Positions 37,401 through 46,472 of a DNA stretch of 64,000 nucleotides are shown here, piece by piece. Made by a program: the position numbers and the translations under genes. This DNA comes from Corynebacterium terpenotabidum Y-11 (GTDB taxonomy: Bacteria > Actinomycetota > Actinomycetes > Mycobacteriales > Mycobacteriaceae), in contig NC_021663.1 of NCBI RefSeq assembly GCF_000418365.1, positions 868,001-932,000 on the forward strand, written 5' to 3'. Position 1 is the stretch's first letter. Each line of letters begins with the position of its first letter. The notes beneath the pieces were generated by a model. It had not been told where the DNA came from. It worked only from the letters and a program-made list of their open reading frames with translations, and did not search any database.

Positions 37401-37799
37401 GTGCGCAACCATGTGCGGGTCAGTGCGGAGAAGATCCACGCCGCCTCCGGAGCGCATGTCGCCCTCTACGACCACATCGGGGAGAAGTCCGGTGGCGAGT
37501 CCCAGGAGCTCATCGCCTTCATCGTCGGTGCCGCGCTGCGCTACCAGCTCGGGGACGCCGACGCCCCGCGTCCCCGCTACGCCCCGGTGTTCCTCGACGA
37601 GGCGCTCATTAAGGCGGATGCCCATTTCACCGCCCGGGCGATCGGTGCCTGGCGGGGGCTGGGGTTCCAGCTCATCATCGGCGCGCCGAATGACAAGTAC
37701 AGTGCCATCGAGCCGCATGTCGACGCCGAATATGACATCCTCAAGGACACCTCCGGCCGTTCCTGGGCGAAGCCGAAGGTGGGGGTTCCGCAGGGCTGA
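34473..37799 (+). CDS. mksB: MksB/JetC-type SMC-like ATPase
   Basis: 1108 residues, matching C. glutamicum MksB in size. Walker [10 protein letters not shown] is at ~50-58. Long coiled-coil arms with many A/E/R-rich heptads span ~290-960, with a hinge-like region near 480-620. The ABC signature [11 protein letters not shown] (~1007) and Walker B VFLDEAL (~1039) complete the ATPase head. The protein extrudes DNA loops and, in full Wadjet systems, detects small circular plasmids. AGAGGAG eight bases before GTG 34473 sets the start. The nuclease gene mksG/jetD that normally follows is missing; the next gene is an acetyltransferase. Confidence 0.93.
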   Translation: MTMLDTLFGLIPEASRGEQWLAGDLQLVNWGGYDGLHRVRFAPTATLLCGGSGSGKSTLMDAYIALMMPHTTPFNGASNGAVTGRPRGEDQRNILSYGRGKTDETRSGDHTRVRVLRGDGEDTWTAVAMTWTGRDNARFTAVRAWYIPATARVLDDAVKVRAVTGGEFDLADLEPAAAHRLSDATVRAAGLETFSTDREFLARIHTVLGIGAAGAGSKAMNLLARIQAGQQITTVDELYKRMVLEEPATMATAEEVVDHFDELESARVRMVTARKQVRALRPLREIRARQDAAARRLDLIDGIGRFEEAESVASLWRAARRLDLLTAEETVVRTRAREAKDEVRAQTAAVDAAVAERDGLIEVLRNSGGDRLETAHRELDAAARRSAEVRRARESFDEATACLGTPVTTRAEFDALSATARGVLDDPTATGRDRDAYATARAALSAARADLAQIEEERRTVGERTGNIPAPLHEARAQLAEAAGLPETDLPFVGELVEVRTEFEPWREAFNLALGGFATTMLIDDAQLPAFRRAVETVRTRTRIRYEGVRTSTPAVTPDPARLPGRLDYRDSPFTGWLTTRLDRQFGFVCVDSADQLGEHPSALTLTGQMSQGLRGAHGGHGRRNVLGVSNRRLLADLDARIADARRRVAAAEDAERAASAGLDALDERLAAYRRVREITWDRIDVATVTAGEDRWTQLIEQVGEDAPELGDLQRRIDGLARRIDSLQKSLGRAEGTQERLAEQWAAIADEVDAATALVDDATEAGRELTTEQADYLMERCGAPGADLAAFDAATALASRRLREDRDAAEDTVAEQRDQLRRTMESFLDQWPNPNLRTDPDTSLPDFERILADLETSGLHDLEAEWKGSLLRLSGNDLTNLASTLNRARREIQERIAPINRIMADLPFYDDDHRLQISLRDNRSEARTRFLAELREVRGLIDGASSDEDRGRAYDRMSLLINRIRRTAPDVDGLIDVRNHVRVSAEKIHAASGAHVALYDHIGEKSGGESQELIAFIVGAALRYQLGDADAPRPRYAPVFLDEALIKADAHFTARAIGAWRGLGFQLIIGAPNDKYSAIEPHVDAEYDILKDTSGRSWAKPKVGVPQG

Positions 37800-37821
37800 G
37801 CGCAGCTGTACAGTCGGCGCC

Positions 37822-38211
37822 ATGTCTGAAAATTCTCCAGTTCAGCCCTCTCATCCGCTTGTCGACCGGACCGGTGCCGCGGTCGAGGTCCGGCTCTTGT
37901 CCTCCGGCGACGCCTACGGTGTCTTCTACGCTGGTGACGCGCAACCCGTCGGTGTCGCCGAGTTCCTCGACCGGGACACCGGGGCCGGGCCGCAGCGGAT
38001 CTTCCATCACACCTTTGTCGGTGAGGACTTCGGTGGCCGTGGCCTGGCGGGCCTGCTTGTCGCCGCCGCCCTGGATGACGCCCGCGCGGCGGGCCGGGAG
38101 GTGGTCCCGATGTGCAGCTTTGTGGCGCGCTGGATCGCGAAGAACAACTGGTCGGGTGCGGTGGCGACGGTCACCGACGAGGTTGAGGAATGGGTCGCGG
38201 ACCAGGGGTGA
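37822..38211 (+). CDS. GNAT-type N-acetyltransferase (YjdJ-like)
   Basis: 129 residues. HHTFVGEDFGGRGLAGLLVAAAL carries the acetyl-CoA binding V-x-x-x-x-x-G-x-G-x-A pattern, and MCSFVARWIAKN is the typical end of the small YjdJ/GTNAT-like acetyltransferases. The substrate is unknown, possibly a small amine. It follows mksB by 22 bases without a clear ribosome site. It takes the place where mksG/jetD would be expected. Confidence 0.8.
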   Translation: MSENSPVQPSHPLVDRTGAAVEVRLLSSGDAYGVFYAGDAQPVGVAEFLDRDTGAGPQRIFHHTFVGEDFGGRGLAGLLVAAALDDARAAGREVVPMCSFVARWIAKNNWSGAVATVTDEVEEWVADQG

Positions 38212-38248
38212 ATGCCGCCGTTCCCGCCCTCTGAGCACCGGACCGGGC

Positions 38249-38254
38249 TAGAAT
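38249..38254 (+). promoter_or_regulatory. -10 element for a leaderless small gene
   Basis: TAGAAT sits eight bases before the ATG at 38263, the spacing seen for leaderless genes in actinobacteria. No ribosome binding site precedes that ATG. Confidence 0.5.
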
Positions 38255-38262
38255 CTGGTGCC

Positions 38263-38481
38263 ATGAGCCTTCCCTCCTTCCTCCAAGCACCGCTGACCCG
38301 TGCGCAGGTCAGGCACCCCGTCATCGCCGGCAACGTCATCCGTCGCCTCACCGGTTCGAGTGGGAAGTCAGCGCAGGCCAGTGATGCCGCCCCGGACGTG
38401 CCGGAGACTGCTGGGCCGCTGACCCGGGATAACGGGATCGAGGCGGCGAAGCGGGCGGCCGGGGTGCCGTCCGGGCACTGA
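38263..38481 (+). CDS. Small conserved-type protein, unknown function
   Basis: 72 residues starting MSLPSFLQAPLTRAQVRHP. It contains a basic helix (VIAGNVIRRLTG), a polar middle and a C-end EAAKRAAG. No signal peptide, cysteine or known domain. Its own leaderless promoter (TAGAAT at 38249-38254) supports expression. The next gene starts six bases after its stop and may share the transcript. Confidence 0.5.
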   Translation: MSLPSFLQAPLTRAQVRHPVIAGNVIRRLTGSSGKSAQASDAAPDVPETAGPLTRDNGIEAAKRAAGVPSGH

Positions 38482-38486
38482 GCGCA

Positions 38487-39308
38487 ATGCGTCGTTGTGC
38501 GGTCGGTCTGGCGCTGGTGCTCGGCTTGGCGTCCTGTGGCGGGTCGGGGACTGAGACGCCGACGTCTGTAGCGTCCCCGGCGTCTGCGGTGTTCTTCGGC
38601 GACAGCCTGACCGACGCCGGGACATACGGTGTCCGCTACACCACCATGCCGGGGGAGAGCTGGGCGCAGATGGTCGATGCGGACGGGGAGAACTTCGCTG
38701 TCGGTGGGGCGACCGTCGCGCAGATGAGTACCCAGCTTGACGATTTCTTCGCGTCGGAGGCGACCGTGGATCCGGGGGCCCTGGTCACCGTGTTCATCGG
38801 CACCAATGACGTGCTCGCCGATACTCCGCTGACCTCCGTGACGGATGCTGCGGACGCCGCGCTCGACCAGATCTCCCGTCTGCTGGATGCCGGAGCGCAG
38901 CAGGTCCTGGTCTTCACTCTCTTCGATCTGGCGCACACCCCGGCCTTCACGTCGGAGGAGTCCAGGGCCCGGATCCACGAGCGGACGGTCGCCTACAATG
39001 ACCGGCTGCTCGATGGGCTGGCGGAGCGGTTCGACGGGGACGGGCGGGTGGGTGTGTTCGACACCTTCGGCATCCTCGGTGACGTGGTCGCTGATCCGAC
39101 CGCCTACGGTTTCACTCACGGGGCGGGGGAGGACGCCTGCGCCGATGGTCCGGCCGTCGGCTTCTGTGACTCGGATGGCCTGGTCGCCCCGGGTGCGGAC
39201 CGGGACTACGTGTTCGCTGGGGGAGTGCATCTGACGACCGGGACCAATGAGCTACTGGCGGATGCGGTGCGGCAGCGGGTGGAGGAGTTGTGGGGCGTCA
39301 GCATGTGA
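38487..39308 (+). CDS. GDSL-family esterase/lipase, lipoprotein
   Basis: 273 residues. A signal peptide with lipobox GLASC (Cys17) indicates an outer-face lipoprotein. Block I is VFFGDSLTDAG with nucleophile Ser40, block III is VFIGTNDVL, and block V near the C-end is DRDYVFAGGVHLT with the catalytic Asp and His. All SGNH residues are present, so it should be an active hydrolase on exported lipids or esters. Four further cysteines late in the chain (DACADG, GFCDSD) may form a disulfide. Confidence 0.88.
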   Translation: MRRCAVGLALVLGLASCGGSGTETPTSVASPASAVFFGDSLTDAGTYGVRYTTMPGESWAQMVDADGENFAVGGATVAQMSTQLDDFFASEATVDPGALVTVFIGTNDVLADTPLTSVTDAADAALDQISRLLDAGAQQVLVFTLFDLAHTPAFTSEESRARIHERTVAYNDRLLDGLAERFDGDGRVGVFDTFGILGDVVADPTAYGFTHGAGEDACADGPAVGFCDSDGLVAPGADRDYVFAGGVHLTTGTNELLADAVRQRVEELWGVSM

Positions 39309-39322
39309 TTCGAACAGACTGT

Positions 39323-39351
39323 TGACTACATCCTGCGCCGGTAGTATGCTT
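39323..39351 (+). promoter_or_regulatory. Strong sigma-A type promoter
   Basis: TTGACT (39323-39328) and TATGCT (39346-39351) are separated by 17 bases, close to the housekeeping consensus. It lies 45 bases ahead of the HNH endonuclease gene. Confidence 0.7.
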
Positions 39352-39395
39352 TCGGGTATCAACATGATGGACGACGGGGAGTAGGAGGAGGGCTC

Positions 39396-40607
39396 ATGGA
39401 CACTGTTGACGAACTGACCGTCCGGGACGCGGGCCATCCGTCCCATTCCCTGGTCCATGCCGTGAACCTGGCGGAGTTCGCGGTGGTGGCCTGGCTCATG
39501 ACGATCGTTGCTGATCTGCGGATCTCCACGGCCCTGGCGGTGCGTGGTCGGACCCGCGCGGAAGCGTACCGGTACGCACATGCTGCCGAACTCGCCGAGC
39601 GGATGCCGGACCTGTTCGAGCTGTTGTACGCCGACGGTCGATGTACTCTCGACCATCTCGACGTGGTCTGGTCGCGGATCAACCGGCACCTGACCACTCT
39701 GGACCGGGTGACCCGGGAGCTGCTGCGCCCGGCGGTGGACGCCGCCGTGGCCGGGGCGCTCGTGGAGTGGATGGAGGCCGGCTGCCCGCCCAGCCTCGAG
39801 GCGTTCAGCCTGGTCACCGATGAGACGCTGAACGCGGTCGCCGGGGACATCGTCACCGCGACAGAGCAGCGGGAGCGGGACACCCAGTGTCTGACCAAGC
39901 GCGCGACGAAGCTCATCCTGGACTGCGGGGACGAGATCACGGCCGCGTCGACCTGGGCCGCGATCGGTGACAGGGCACGCACCCTGCACCGGGAGGCCCG
40001 GCGGGTCGCCGAGGCGAGCGGCAGTGTCAGCGATGTGCCGACCATGTCCCAGTGTCGGGCCCGGGTCCTGCTTGACCAGTTGGGGGATACACCGGAGACC
40101 ATGACCGTGACAGTGAACCTGTACCGCACCACCGTCGACGGCAGAGTCGGTTGCGGTGGGGCGTTCATCCCCGGGGTCGGATATGTGTCCGAGGTGACCG
40201 CCGACCTGTTGGAGAGTGTCGCTGATCTGGTGCGGGAGTTGCCGCGCTGGCGGGAACTCGAACAGCGGGAGACGGCGTCCTACCCGTTCACCAGAGTGCA
40301 GAAGGCAGGGATGGAAGGACGCGACGGTCACTGCCGGTTCCCGGGCTGCGATATCGCCGCCGACCGGTGCGAACACGACCATATCGTCAACTCTGTGCAC
40401 ACGAGCCCGGATTCCGACGGGCCGACGTCCGTGGCCAACGGTATGTGTCTGTGCCCCCTGCACCATGCGCTGAAGACTGCTGGCCTGTGGCGCGCCTGGA
40501 CCGATGACAACGGCTTCACCGTCGTCTGGGAAGGCCCCGGCGGTGTGGTGGCCGTGACCCGGGCGGACGGCCCACTGTCACCGCTGCGCATCGGCCCCGA
40601 CGGGTGA
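39396..40607 (+). CDS. DUF222/HNH endonuclease family protein (13E12 repeat type)
   Basis: 403 residues. The DUF222 part spans the first ~300 (RISTALAVRGRTRAEAYRYA, RCTLDHLDVVWSRI). The C-terminal HNH nuclease shows RDGHCRFPGCDIAADRCEHDH, then NGMCLCPLHHALK, with four zinc-type cysteines and the H-N-H triad. This family is present in many copies in Actinobacteria and is probably a selfish or mobile element, but its biology is unclear. AGGAGG precedes the ATG, and a near-consensus promoter stands upstream. Its TGA directly abuts the TAG of the convergent dehydrogenase gene. Confidence 0.92.
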   Translation: MDTVDELTVRDAGHPSHSLVHAVNLAEFAVVAWLMTIVADLRISTALAVRGRTRAEAYRYAHAAELAERMPDLFELLYADGRCTLDHLDVVWSRINRHLTTLDRVTRELLRPAVDAAVAGALVEWMEAGCPPSLEAFSLVTDETLNAVAGDIVTATEQRERDTQCLTKRATKLILDCGDEITAASTWAAIGDRARTLHREARRVAEASGSVSDVPTMSQCRARVLLDQLGDTPETMTVTVNLYRTTVDGRVGCGGAFIPGVGYVSEVTADLLESVADLVRELPRWRELEQRETASYPFTRVQKAGMEGRDGHCRFPGCDIAADRCEHDHIVNSVHTSPDSDGPTSVANGMCLCPLHHALKTAGLWRAWTDDNGFTVVWEGPGGVVAVTRADGPLSPLRIGPDG

Positions 40608-42080
40608 CTAGATCCCGGCGTAGGGGTCGCGCTGGCCGAGGTACTGCACCGTCGAGTACTCCTCGATGCCCTCGGCTGCGCCTTCCCGGCCCAGGCCGGA
40701 CTGCTTCACGCCACCGAACGGTGCCGCGGCATTGGAGATCACCCCGGAGTTGAAGCCCATCAGGCCGAACTCCAGGCCGTCGGCCAGGCGGTACATCCGC
40801 CCGGGGTCCTGCGAGAAGACGTAGGACGCCAGACCGAACTCGGTGTCATTGCCCATCGCAATGGCCTCCGCCTCGGTGGAGAAGGTGAAGATGGGGGCGA
40901 TCGGGCCGAAGATCTCCTCCCGGAACACCCGGGCAGAGGTCGGGGCGTCCACGATCACGGTCGGGGTGAAGAAGTGCCCCGGGCCCTCGACCGGCGTGCC
41001 ACCGACGATCGCGCGCCCACCGGCGGCCACCGCATCCGCGACAAGGGACTCGAGGTTCGCGACAGCCTTCGCCTCGACCATCGGGCCGACCCTGACACCG
41101 TCATCCAGACCATTGCCGACAGTCAGCGTCGCAATCGCCGCAGCGAACTTCGCGGTGAACTCCTCGGCGACCGCCTCATGGACGAGAATGCGGTTACCGG
41201 CGGTGCAGGCCTCGCCACCATTGCGCATCTTCGCGGCGAGCGCACCCTCGACAGCGACATCGATGTCGGCGTCCTCGAAGATGATGACCGGGGCATTGCC
41301 GCCCAGCTCCATCGACGTGCGCAGCACATTGTCCGCCGCCGCCTTGAGGAGGGTGACGCCGACGGGGGTGGAGCCGGTGAAGGACACCTTCCGCAGGCGG
41401 GAATCAGCCATCAGCGGTGCGGAGATGCCCGAGGCGGACCGGGAGGAGACGACATTGAGCACACCGGCGGGCAGGCCGGCGTCCAGCATGGTCTGGGCGA
41501 AGTACTGCGAGGTCAGCGGGGTGAGCTTCGCCGGCTTGAGCACCATGGTGCAGCCCGCGGCGATGGCGGGGGCGACCTTACGGGTCGCCATGGCCAGCGG
41601 GAAGTTCCACGGGGTGATCAGCAGACACGGGCCGACCGGCTTGTGCCGGGTGGTCATCCGCAGGGTTCCCTCCGGGACCTCGACGTGCCGACCGTAGTGG
41701 CGGACGGTCTCCTCAGCGAACCAGCGCAGGTACTCCGCACCGTAGGTCACCTCGCCGTAGGCCTCGGCCAGGGGCTTGCCCATCTCCAAGGTCATGAGGG
41801 TGGCGAAGGCCTCCCGGCGTTCGGTGACCAGCTCGAAGGCACGCCGCAGGATCTCGGAGCGGGACCGGGGGGAGGTACGGGCCCACTCGTCCTGGACAGC
41901 GGCCGCGGCGTCGAGGGCGGCGAGGGCGTCCTCACTGGTCGCGGAGGCGAGAGTGGCCAGTGTCTCCTCGGTGGCGGGGTTCTCCACGTCGAAGGTGGCG
42001 CCGTCGGAGGAGTCGCGCCATTCGCCGTTGATGAGCAGCCCAGTGGGAACGGAGGCGAGCAGGGCGGTGATGTCGGTCAT
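40608..42080 (-). CDS. gabD: NAD(P)-dependent succinate-semialdehyde dehydrogenase
   Basis: 490 residues, typical of the GabD I branch: LINGEWRDSSDGATFDVENPA at the start, PWNFP with Asn159, MELGGNAP with Glu258, and nucleophile Cys292 in GGEACTAGNR. The C-end GLMGFNSGVISNAAAPFGGVKQSG is characteristic. It oxidises succinate semialdehyde (or a similar aldehyde) to the acid. The alcohol dehydrogenase gene precedes it by 32 bases, so in this operon it may oxidise the aldehyde made by that enzyme. Regulation is probably by the divergent GAF-PucR protein. Confidence 0.85.
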   Translation of the reverse strand: MTDITALLASVPTGLLINGEWRDSSDGATFDVENPATEETLATLASATSEDALAALDAAAAVQDEWARTSPRSRSEILRRAFELVTERREAFATLMTLEMGKPLAEAYGEVTYGAEYLRWFAEETVRHYGRHVEVPEGTLRMTTRHKPVGPCLLITPWNFPLAMATRKVAPAIAAGCTMVLKPAKLTPLTSQYFAQTMLDAGLPAGVLNVVSSRSASGISAPLMADSRLRKVSFTGSTPVGVTLLKAAADNVLRTSMELGGNAPVIIFEDADIDVAVEGALAAKMRNGGEACTAGNRILVHEAVAEEFTAKFAAAIATLTVGNGLDDGVRVGPMVEAKAVANLESLVADAVAAGGRAIVGGTPVEGPGHFFTPTVIVDAPTSARVFREEIFGPIAPIFTFSTEAEAIAMGNDTEFGLASYVFSQDPGRMYRLADGLEFGLMGFNSGVISNAAAPFGGVKQSGLGREGAAEGIEEYSTVQYLGQRDPYAGI

Positions 42081-42112
42081 GACAGTGTCCTTTTGTAGGG
42101 GGGTCGTGGTTG

Positions 42113-43219
42113 TCAGTCGAAGAGGATGACCTGGCGGACGGCAGTACCGTCAGCGAGGGCATCCATCGCGTCGTTGATCTGGTCGAGTCGGATGGTACGG
42201 GTGATGAGTTTCTCCACCGGCAGGCGGCCGGAACGCCACCAGTCGGCGAAGGTCGGAATGTCGCGCTGCGGCACCGCCGAGCCCAGGTACGAGCCGATGA
42301 TGGTGCGGGCTTCCCCGGTAATCACCGCCGGGGGCACCGCCGACACTGCATCGGGGTGGGGCAGCCCGACGGTGACGGTGCGTCCGCCGGGTTTCGTCGC
42401 CGCGAAAGCGGTCTCGAAGGCACGCGGATGTCCGGCGCATTCGAGGGTGTGGGACGCCCGGATGCCCTGCTCGGCGACCTCGGCCGGGGTGTAGACGGCG
42501 TCCGCGCCCAGCGACCGGGCGAGCTCCAGTTTCTCCGGGAGGGCGTCCACCGCGATGACCTCGCCCTTGTTCTCGGCGATGGCGCAGAGCAGGGCGGAGA
42601 TCCCGACCCCGCCCAGGCCGACGATCATCACGGATTCGGTCTCGCCGCGTTGTACGGCGTTGAGCAGCGCGCCGCCACCGGTGAGGACCGCGCAGCCGAG
42701 CACGGCGGCGATCTCCGGAGGGACGTCCATGCCGACCGGTACCAGCGAGGCCCGGTCGACAACGGCATGGGTCGCGAAGCCGGAGACGCCGAGGTGATGC
42801 TGGACGACCTCACCGTCGCGGGTGAGGTGCCGGGTGCCGTGGAGCAGAGTGCCGACGGTGTTGGCGGCCGTGCCGCGTTCACAGGGCAGCCGCCCCTCGG
42901 TCCGGCACCCGTCGCATTCCCCGCAGCGGGGCAGGAAAGCCATGGTCACGCGCTCGCCGACCGCCAGATCGGTGACCTCGGAGCCGGTGGAGACGACCAG
43001 ACCGGCGGCCTCGTGGCCCAGCAGCATGGGGACTGGGCGGGGTCGGTTGCCGTCGACCACCGAGAGGTCGGAGTGGCACAGGCCGGCGGCCTCGATCTTC
43101 ACGAGGACCTCTGTCGGGCCGGGGTCGGTGAGGTCAAGGTCGCTGATGGTGATCGGGGTGGACGACGCATAGGGGCGCGGTCGGCCGATCTCCTCGAGCA
43201 CAGCTCCGGTGATCTTCAT
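42113..43219 (-). CDS. Zinc-dependent alcohol dehydrogenase, class III/benzyl-alcohol type
   Basis: 368 residues. Catalytic zinc ligands are in GLCHSDLS and GHEAAG. The structural-zinc loop is CGECDGCRTEGRLPC, and the NAD fold shows VGLGGVGISALL with an acidic residue (VDALPEKLE) that favours NAD. It converts a primary alcohol to an aldehyde. AGAGAGG ahead of ATG 43219 fixes the start. It is first in an operon with the GabD-type dehydrogenase. Confidence 0.88.
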   Translation of the reverse strand: MKITGAVLEEIGRPRPYASSTPITISDLDLTDPGPTEVLVKIEAAGLCHSDLSVVDGNRPRPVPMLLGHEAAGLVVSTGSEVTDLAVGERVTMAFLPRCGECDGCRTEGRLPCERGTAANTVGTLLHGTRHLTRDGEVVQHHLGVSGFATHAVVDRASLVPVGMDVPPEIAAVLGCAVLTGGGALLNAVQRGETESVMIVGLGGVGISALLCAIAENKGEVIAVDALPEKLELARSLGADAVYTPAEVAEQGIRASHTLECAGHPRAFETAFAATKPGGRTVTVGLPHPDAVSAVPPAVITGEARTIIGSYLGSAVPQRDIPTFADWWRSGRLPVEKLITRTIRLDQINDAMDALADGTAVRQVILFD

Positions 43220-43305
43220 GTGGTCGCCTCTCTGACAGGGCGGGGTGCCTGTCTGTTGACCCATGGTAGGACGGATCACCTCCCCACGGAAAGTGTCCGA
43301 GTACC

Positions 43306-43325
43306 CATATTTGTGCCATGATATG
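43306..43325. promoter_or_regulatory. Inverted repeat CATAT-N10-ATATG between divergent genes
   Basis: The five-base arms lie at 43306-43310 and 43321-43325 and include the start region of the GAF-PucR regulator gene. Position and symmetry suit an autoregulatory site, but it is short and AT-rich sites can arise by chance. Confidence 0.3.
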
Positions 43326-44996
43326 TGCATGGACAACACCACCGAGGAGTGGATCGGCCTGCGTCTCCAGTCAGCGACGCAGCTTACCGAGCTCCGGGAC
43401 ACTGAATCCACCCTCCAGGTGGTCGTGCGGCACACCCGTGGTCTGATGCAGGCCGACATGGCCTACGTCAGTTTCACCGACTTCGACAGCAACGAGACGG
43501 TCATCCGGAAGACCGACGGGGTGCGGACCGGCGAGTACGCCAGCATCCGTCAGCCGCTGGGCACCGGCGTGCTCGGCCGGGTGGCCATCGGGCACGCGTC
43601 CTACTGGACCGCGGACTACCGGGCGGATCCCAGCCTCCACCACCTCGGACAGATCGACGCCATCGTTGAAGGAGAAGGGGTCCGTGCCCTGCTCGGCGCC
43701 CCGCTCACTGTCGCCGGGCGGGTGATCGGTGCGCTGCTCATCGCCTTCCGGACGCCGCGCGAGTTCACTGCCGAGGAGGTGTCGCGTCTGGAGTCGGTGG
43801 CGGACCAGGCTGCGGTGGCGATCGACAACGCCCAGCGACATGAACAGCTCATGGCGCTGGTCGAGGCGGGGGACGCCCGGGGACGCAGTGAAACCCAGGT
43901 CGCCGAGCTTTCCCGGGGGCTGGACCTGGACCGACGTCTGGTGGAGGCGGTGGTCTCCGGCCTGGAACTGGACAGCCTGCTGTCCATCGGCGGCCGCGCG
44001 TTGGGATGCGACCTGTGGTTGACGGACATGGCCGGTGGTCGGCGGATCGCGGCGTCCACCGGGGCGTCGGTCCCCGGCAGGGAGGCGGGCACCTTCCTCA
44101 CCGTCACCGCCGCCGGCCGCGAGTTCGGACACCTGCGCACCGACCGGGCGCTCGGGGAGGCGGAGCAGGCCGTGCTGGAACGGGTGAGCCTGCATGTGGC
44201 GCTGTGGACGATGCTCGCCGGGGCGCGCGAGGCGGTGGAACCGCGTGACGGCACCGAGGCGGTGTCCGCGCTGGTCGGCGGAGAACTCGACGGGGTTGGG
44301 GCGCGGGAGGTCCTCGAGGAGTGGTGGCTGCACCAGGTTGACCGGTGGTGTGTGGTGGTGTTGGTGCCGCCGGAGCCGGTCGTCGGCCGGGTGGTGCGGG
44401 TGCTTTCGGCGTCCTCGGCGTCCCCGATCATCGTCGCCCCGCATGAGGGGCACCTCTGCGTGGTCACCGGGGACGCCGGGTGGGTCGACAGCCTGCCCGA
44501 ACTGTTCGCCCGGCACGGGTGGCGACTGTGCGGCGGGATGACCTGGGTGGCGGACGCCACCGCCCTGCCGGACGCGCACCGTACCGCCGACCTTGCTCTG
44601 TCCGCGCAGGTCACGCTGGGGCGTACCGGCCTGTCCGAGGGCACCGGCCTGGGTATCCTCGCCGCGGTCCTGCACCTCGCGGGACAGGGTGCGCTGCCGG
44701 TGGGGCTCGTCGCTGACCTCACCCCACTGACGGACTACGATGCCCGCCACCGGAGTGACCTGCTGCGGACCGCCGAGGTGTACTTCGACACGGACGGCAA
44801 TGTCGCCCGCACCGCGACACTGCTGGCGGTGCACCGCAACACGGTACGTCAACGACTCGACCGTATCGGGGAGCTGCTGGGCGAGGACTGGAACCAGATG
44901 CCCCGGAAGCTTGATCTGCAGCTGGCGCTCCGGGTGCATGCGGCGTCCCCATCCGGGGCAGGGGCGGCGCACGGCTGTTACGCTGGAGATACCTGA
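43323..44996 (+). CDS. GAF-domain transcription regulator with PucR-type HTH
   Basis: About 557 residues. Residues ~20-175 form a GAF sensor (QPLGTGVLGRVAIGHASYW, GVRALLGAPLTVAGRVIGALLIAF). The C-end is a PucR/CdaR-type helix-turn-helix: YFDTDGNVARTATLLAVHRN, then TVRQRLDRIGELLGEDW. Such proteins respond to small aromatic or amine effectors and usually activate the divergent operon, here alcohol and aldehyde dehydrogenases. The start is ATG 43323 or 43329; there is no ribosome site, so the message may be leaderless. Confidence 0.85.
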   Translation: MCMDNTTEEWIGLRLQSATQLTELRDTESTLQVVVRHTRGLMQADMAYVSFTDFDSNETVIRKTDGVRTGEYASIRQPLGTGVLGRVAIGHASYWTADYRADPSLHHLGQIDAIVEGEGVRALLGAPLTVAGRVIGALLIAFRTPREFTAEEVSRLESVADQAAVAIDNAQRHEQLMALVEAGDARGRSETQVAELSRGLDLDRRLVEAVVSGLELDSLLSIGGRALGCDLWLTDMAGGRRIAASTGASVPGREAGTFLTVTAAGREFGHLRTDRALGEAEQAVLERVSLHVALWTMLAGAREAVEPRDGTEAVSALVGGELDGVGAREVLEEWWLHQVDRWCVVVLVPPEPVVGRVVRVLSASSASPIIVAPHEGHLCVVTGDAGWVDSLPELFARHGWRLCGGMTWVADATALPDAHRTADLALSAQVTLGRTGLSEGTGLGILAAVLHLAGQGALPVGLVADLTPLTDYDARHRSDLLRTAEVYFDTDGNVARTATLLAVHRNTVRQRLDRIGELLGEDWNQMPRKLDLQLALRVHAASPSGAGAAHGCYAGDT

Positions 44997-45022
44997 TATT
45001 CCGCACCGCCTGAGGAGCACCC

Positions 45023-46462
45023 GTGACCGTTCTTGTCGACCGTGCCCGACGTTTCGCCGGCGTTGTCGCGGTGGCCGCCCTGCTCGGGTGTGCCGGAGCC
45101 CCCGTCGTCATAGCGCAGACGAGCGCTGACATCTCCACCCCCACCGTGGAGATCGACGACCCTGATGACCTGCTGCTCCCCTCGGCCGAGGAGATGTTGA
45201 TCACCGAGACCCCGACCATTGACTTCCCGTCCCAGGTCCAGCAGGTCAACTACATCATCCTCGGTGATACCGAGAGGTACCTGCCCACCGATGACAGCTT
45301 CAATGACGGCATCCTCGAATGGGTCGGCGACAACCGTCCGGACCTCGTCCCCGACGGCACCGGCCGAGGCGCGAGCTGGGCGAACGGCACTCTCATCGTG
45401 GCGGTCGGCGTCGAAACCCGGGGCAACGGTGTCTACTGCGGCGATGACGTCTGTAGTGTTCTCGATCTCTTCGAGGGCGGGCACCTCGACCAGACCCTCG
45501 AGGACATGAAGCCGGGCCTGCAGCGGGGCAACTACGCCGTCGGCATGCTCGACGGCGTGCGGACCGCCGCGGACCCCTCGAGGGTGATGGAGGAATCGGA
45601 GGGATCCGAGGACGGCGGACTGTTCGGGTGGCTGTGGGGCGCGGGCGCCGCGATCTCCGGTGCGGCCGGCATCTGGGCTGTCCGGGCATGGAGGAAGAGC
45701 ATCACCGCCACCGCCCGGGAGCAGTTCACCCGGATCTCCACCGATTACGGTGACGTCGCCCAACGACTCGACCAGATCGATGTGCGCGCGCACTCCCTGA
45801 CCTCCCCGATCGCGAACGACGCCCTGCGTCTGCAGTGGACGGAGTGCCGGGACGAGTTCCTCCGCGTCAACGACATGGTCGGGAGCACCGGACTGACACC
45901 CACCTCGACGGACCGGCAGTTCCGGAAGCACCATGAGACCATCGCCGAGGCGGATACCGCCGTGACCCGGATGAACACCGCCGAGAAGAATATCGACCGC
46001 ATCTTCGGGATGGAGCAGGGCAACCGGACAACCCGGAAGTCCGAGCTCACCAAGTTCATCGGCGACATCAACGAGGCGGAGGCCGGCACCGACAATCCGG
46101 CCGTCACCGACCAGCTCAAGGCATTGGAGGCCAGGGCCCGCGAGTTGCGGGACTCCCCGGAGGCGCTCACCGGCCCGGACTTCATGGACCAGTTCTCCAC
46201 CCTGGTCAGTGAGTACAGTCGCGTGATCACCCTCGTGGCCAAGGAGATGGAGCACCTCGACCGGACGAAGGAGGACCGCGTCGCGCCGCAGATCTGGGAC
46301 TCCGACTACCGGGTCGGTTCCGGCTACCGTGGCTGGGTACCGTACGCCACGGTCAGCGCCTGGCACGAAGAGGACGTCGCCGCCTACGAGAGTTCGGACT
46401 CGTCGACGGACACCTCCTTCAGCAGCGGATTCTCCGGTGGCGGTGGCTCGTCCCGCTGGTGA
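45023..46462 (+). CDS. Membrane-anchored TPM-domain protein (DUF5129-like)
   Basis: 479 residues. A signal sequence (RFAGVVAVAALLGCAGAP) is followed by a TPM-type domain (~55-185, including VNYIILGDTERYL and GTLIVAVGVETRGNGVYCG). A membrane helix follows at ~205-225 (GWLWGAGAAISGAAGIWAV), then a long cytoplasmic helical region and a C-end SSGFSGGGGSSRW. That G/S tail is typical of TPM-domain proteins. The role of the family is unclear. GTG 45023 has GAGGAG nine bases upstream. Confidence 0.75.
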   Translation: MTVLVDRARRFAGVVAVAALLGCAGAPVVIAQTSADISTPTVEIDDPDDLLLPSAEEMLITETPTIDFPSQVQQVNYIILGDTERYLPTDDSFNDGILEWVGDNRPDLVPDGTGRGASWANGTLIVAVGVETRGNGVYCGDDVCSVLDLFEGGHLDQTLEDMKPGLQRGNYAVGMLDGVRTAADPSRVMEESEGSEDGGLFGWLWGAGAAISGAAGIWAVRAWRKSITATAREQFTRISTDYGDVAQRLDQIDVRAHSLTSPIANDALRLQWTECRDEFLRVNDMVGSTGLTPTSTDRQFRKHHETIAEADTAVTRMNTAEKNIDRIFGMEQGNRTTRKSELTKFIGDINEAEAGTDNPAVTDQLKALEARARELRDSPEALTGPDFMDQFSTLVSEYSRVITLVAKEMEHLDRTKEDRVAPQIWDSDYRVGSGYRGWVPYATVSAWHEEDVAAYESSDSSTDTSFSSGFSGGGGSSRW

Positions 46463-46472
46463 CGACCCTGCA

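Noticed and set aside
35412..37823. 803-residue minus-strand frame opposite mksB
   Set aside because: Antisense shadow in high-GC DNA; mksB on the plus strand has all ATPase motifs.
37822..38211. Possible diverged JetD/MksG after mksB
   Set aside because: At 129 residues with an acetyl-CoA binding motif it is a GNAT enzyme, with no TOPRIM residues.
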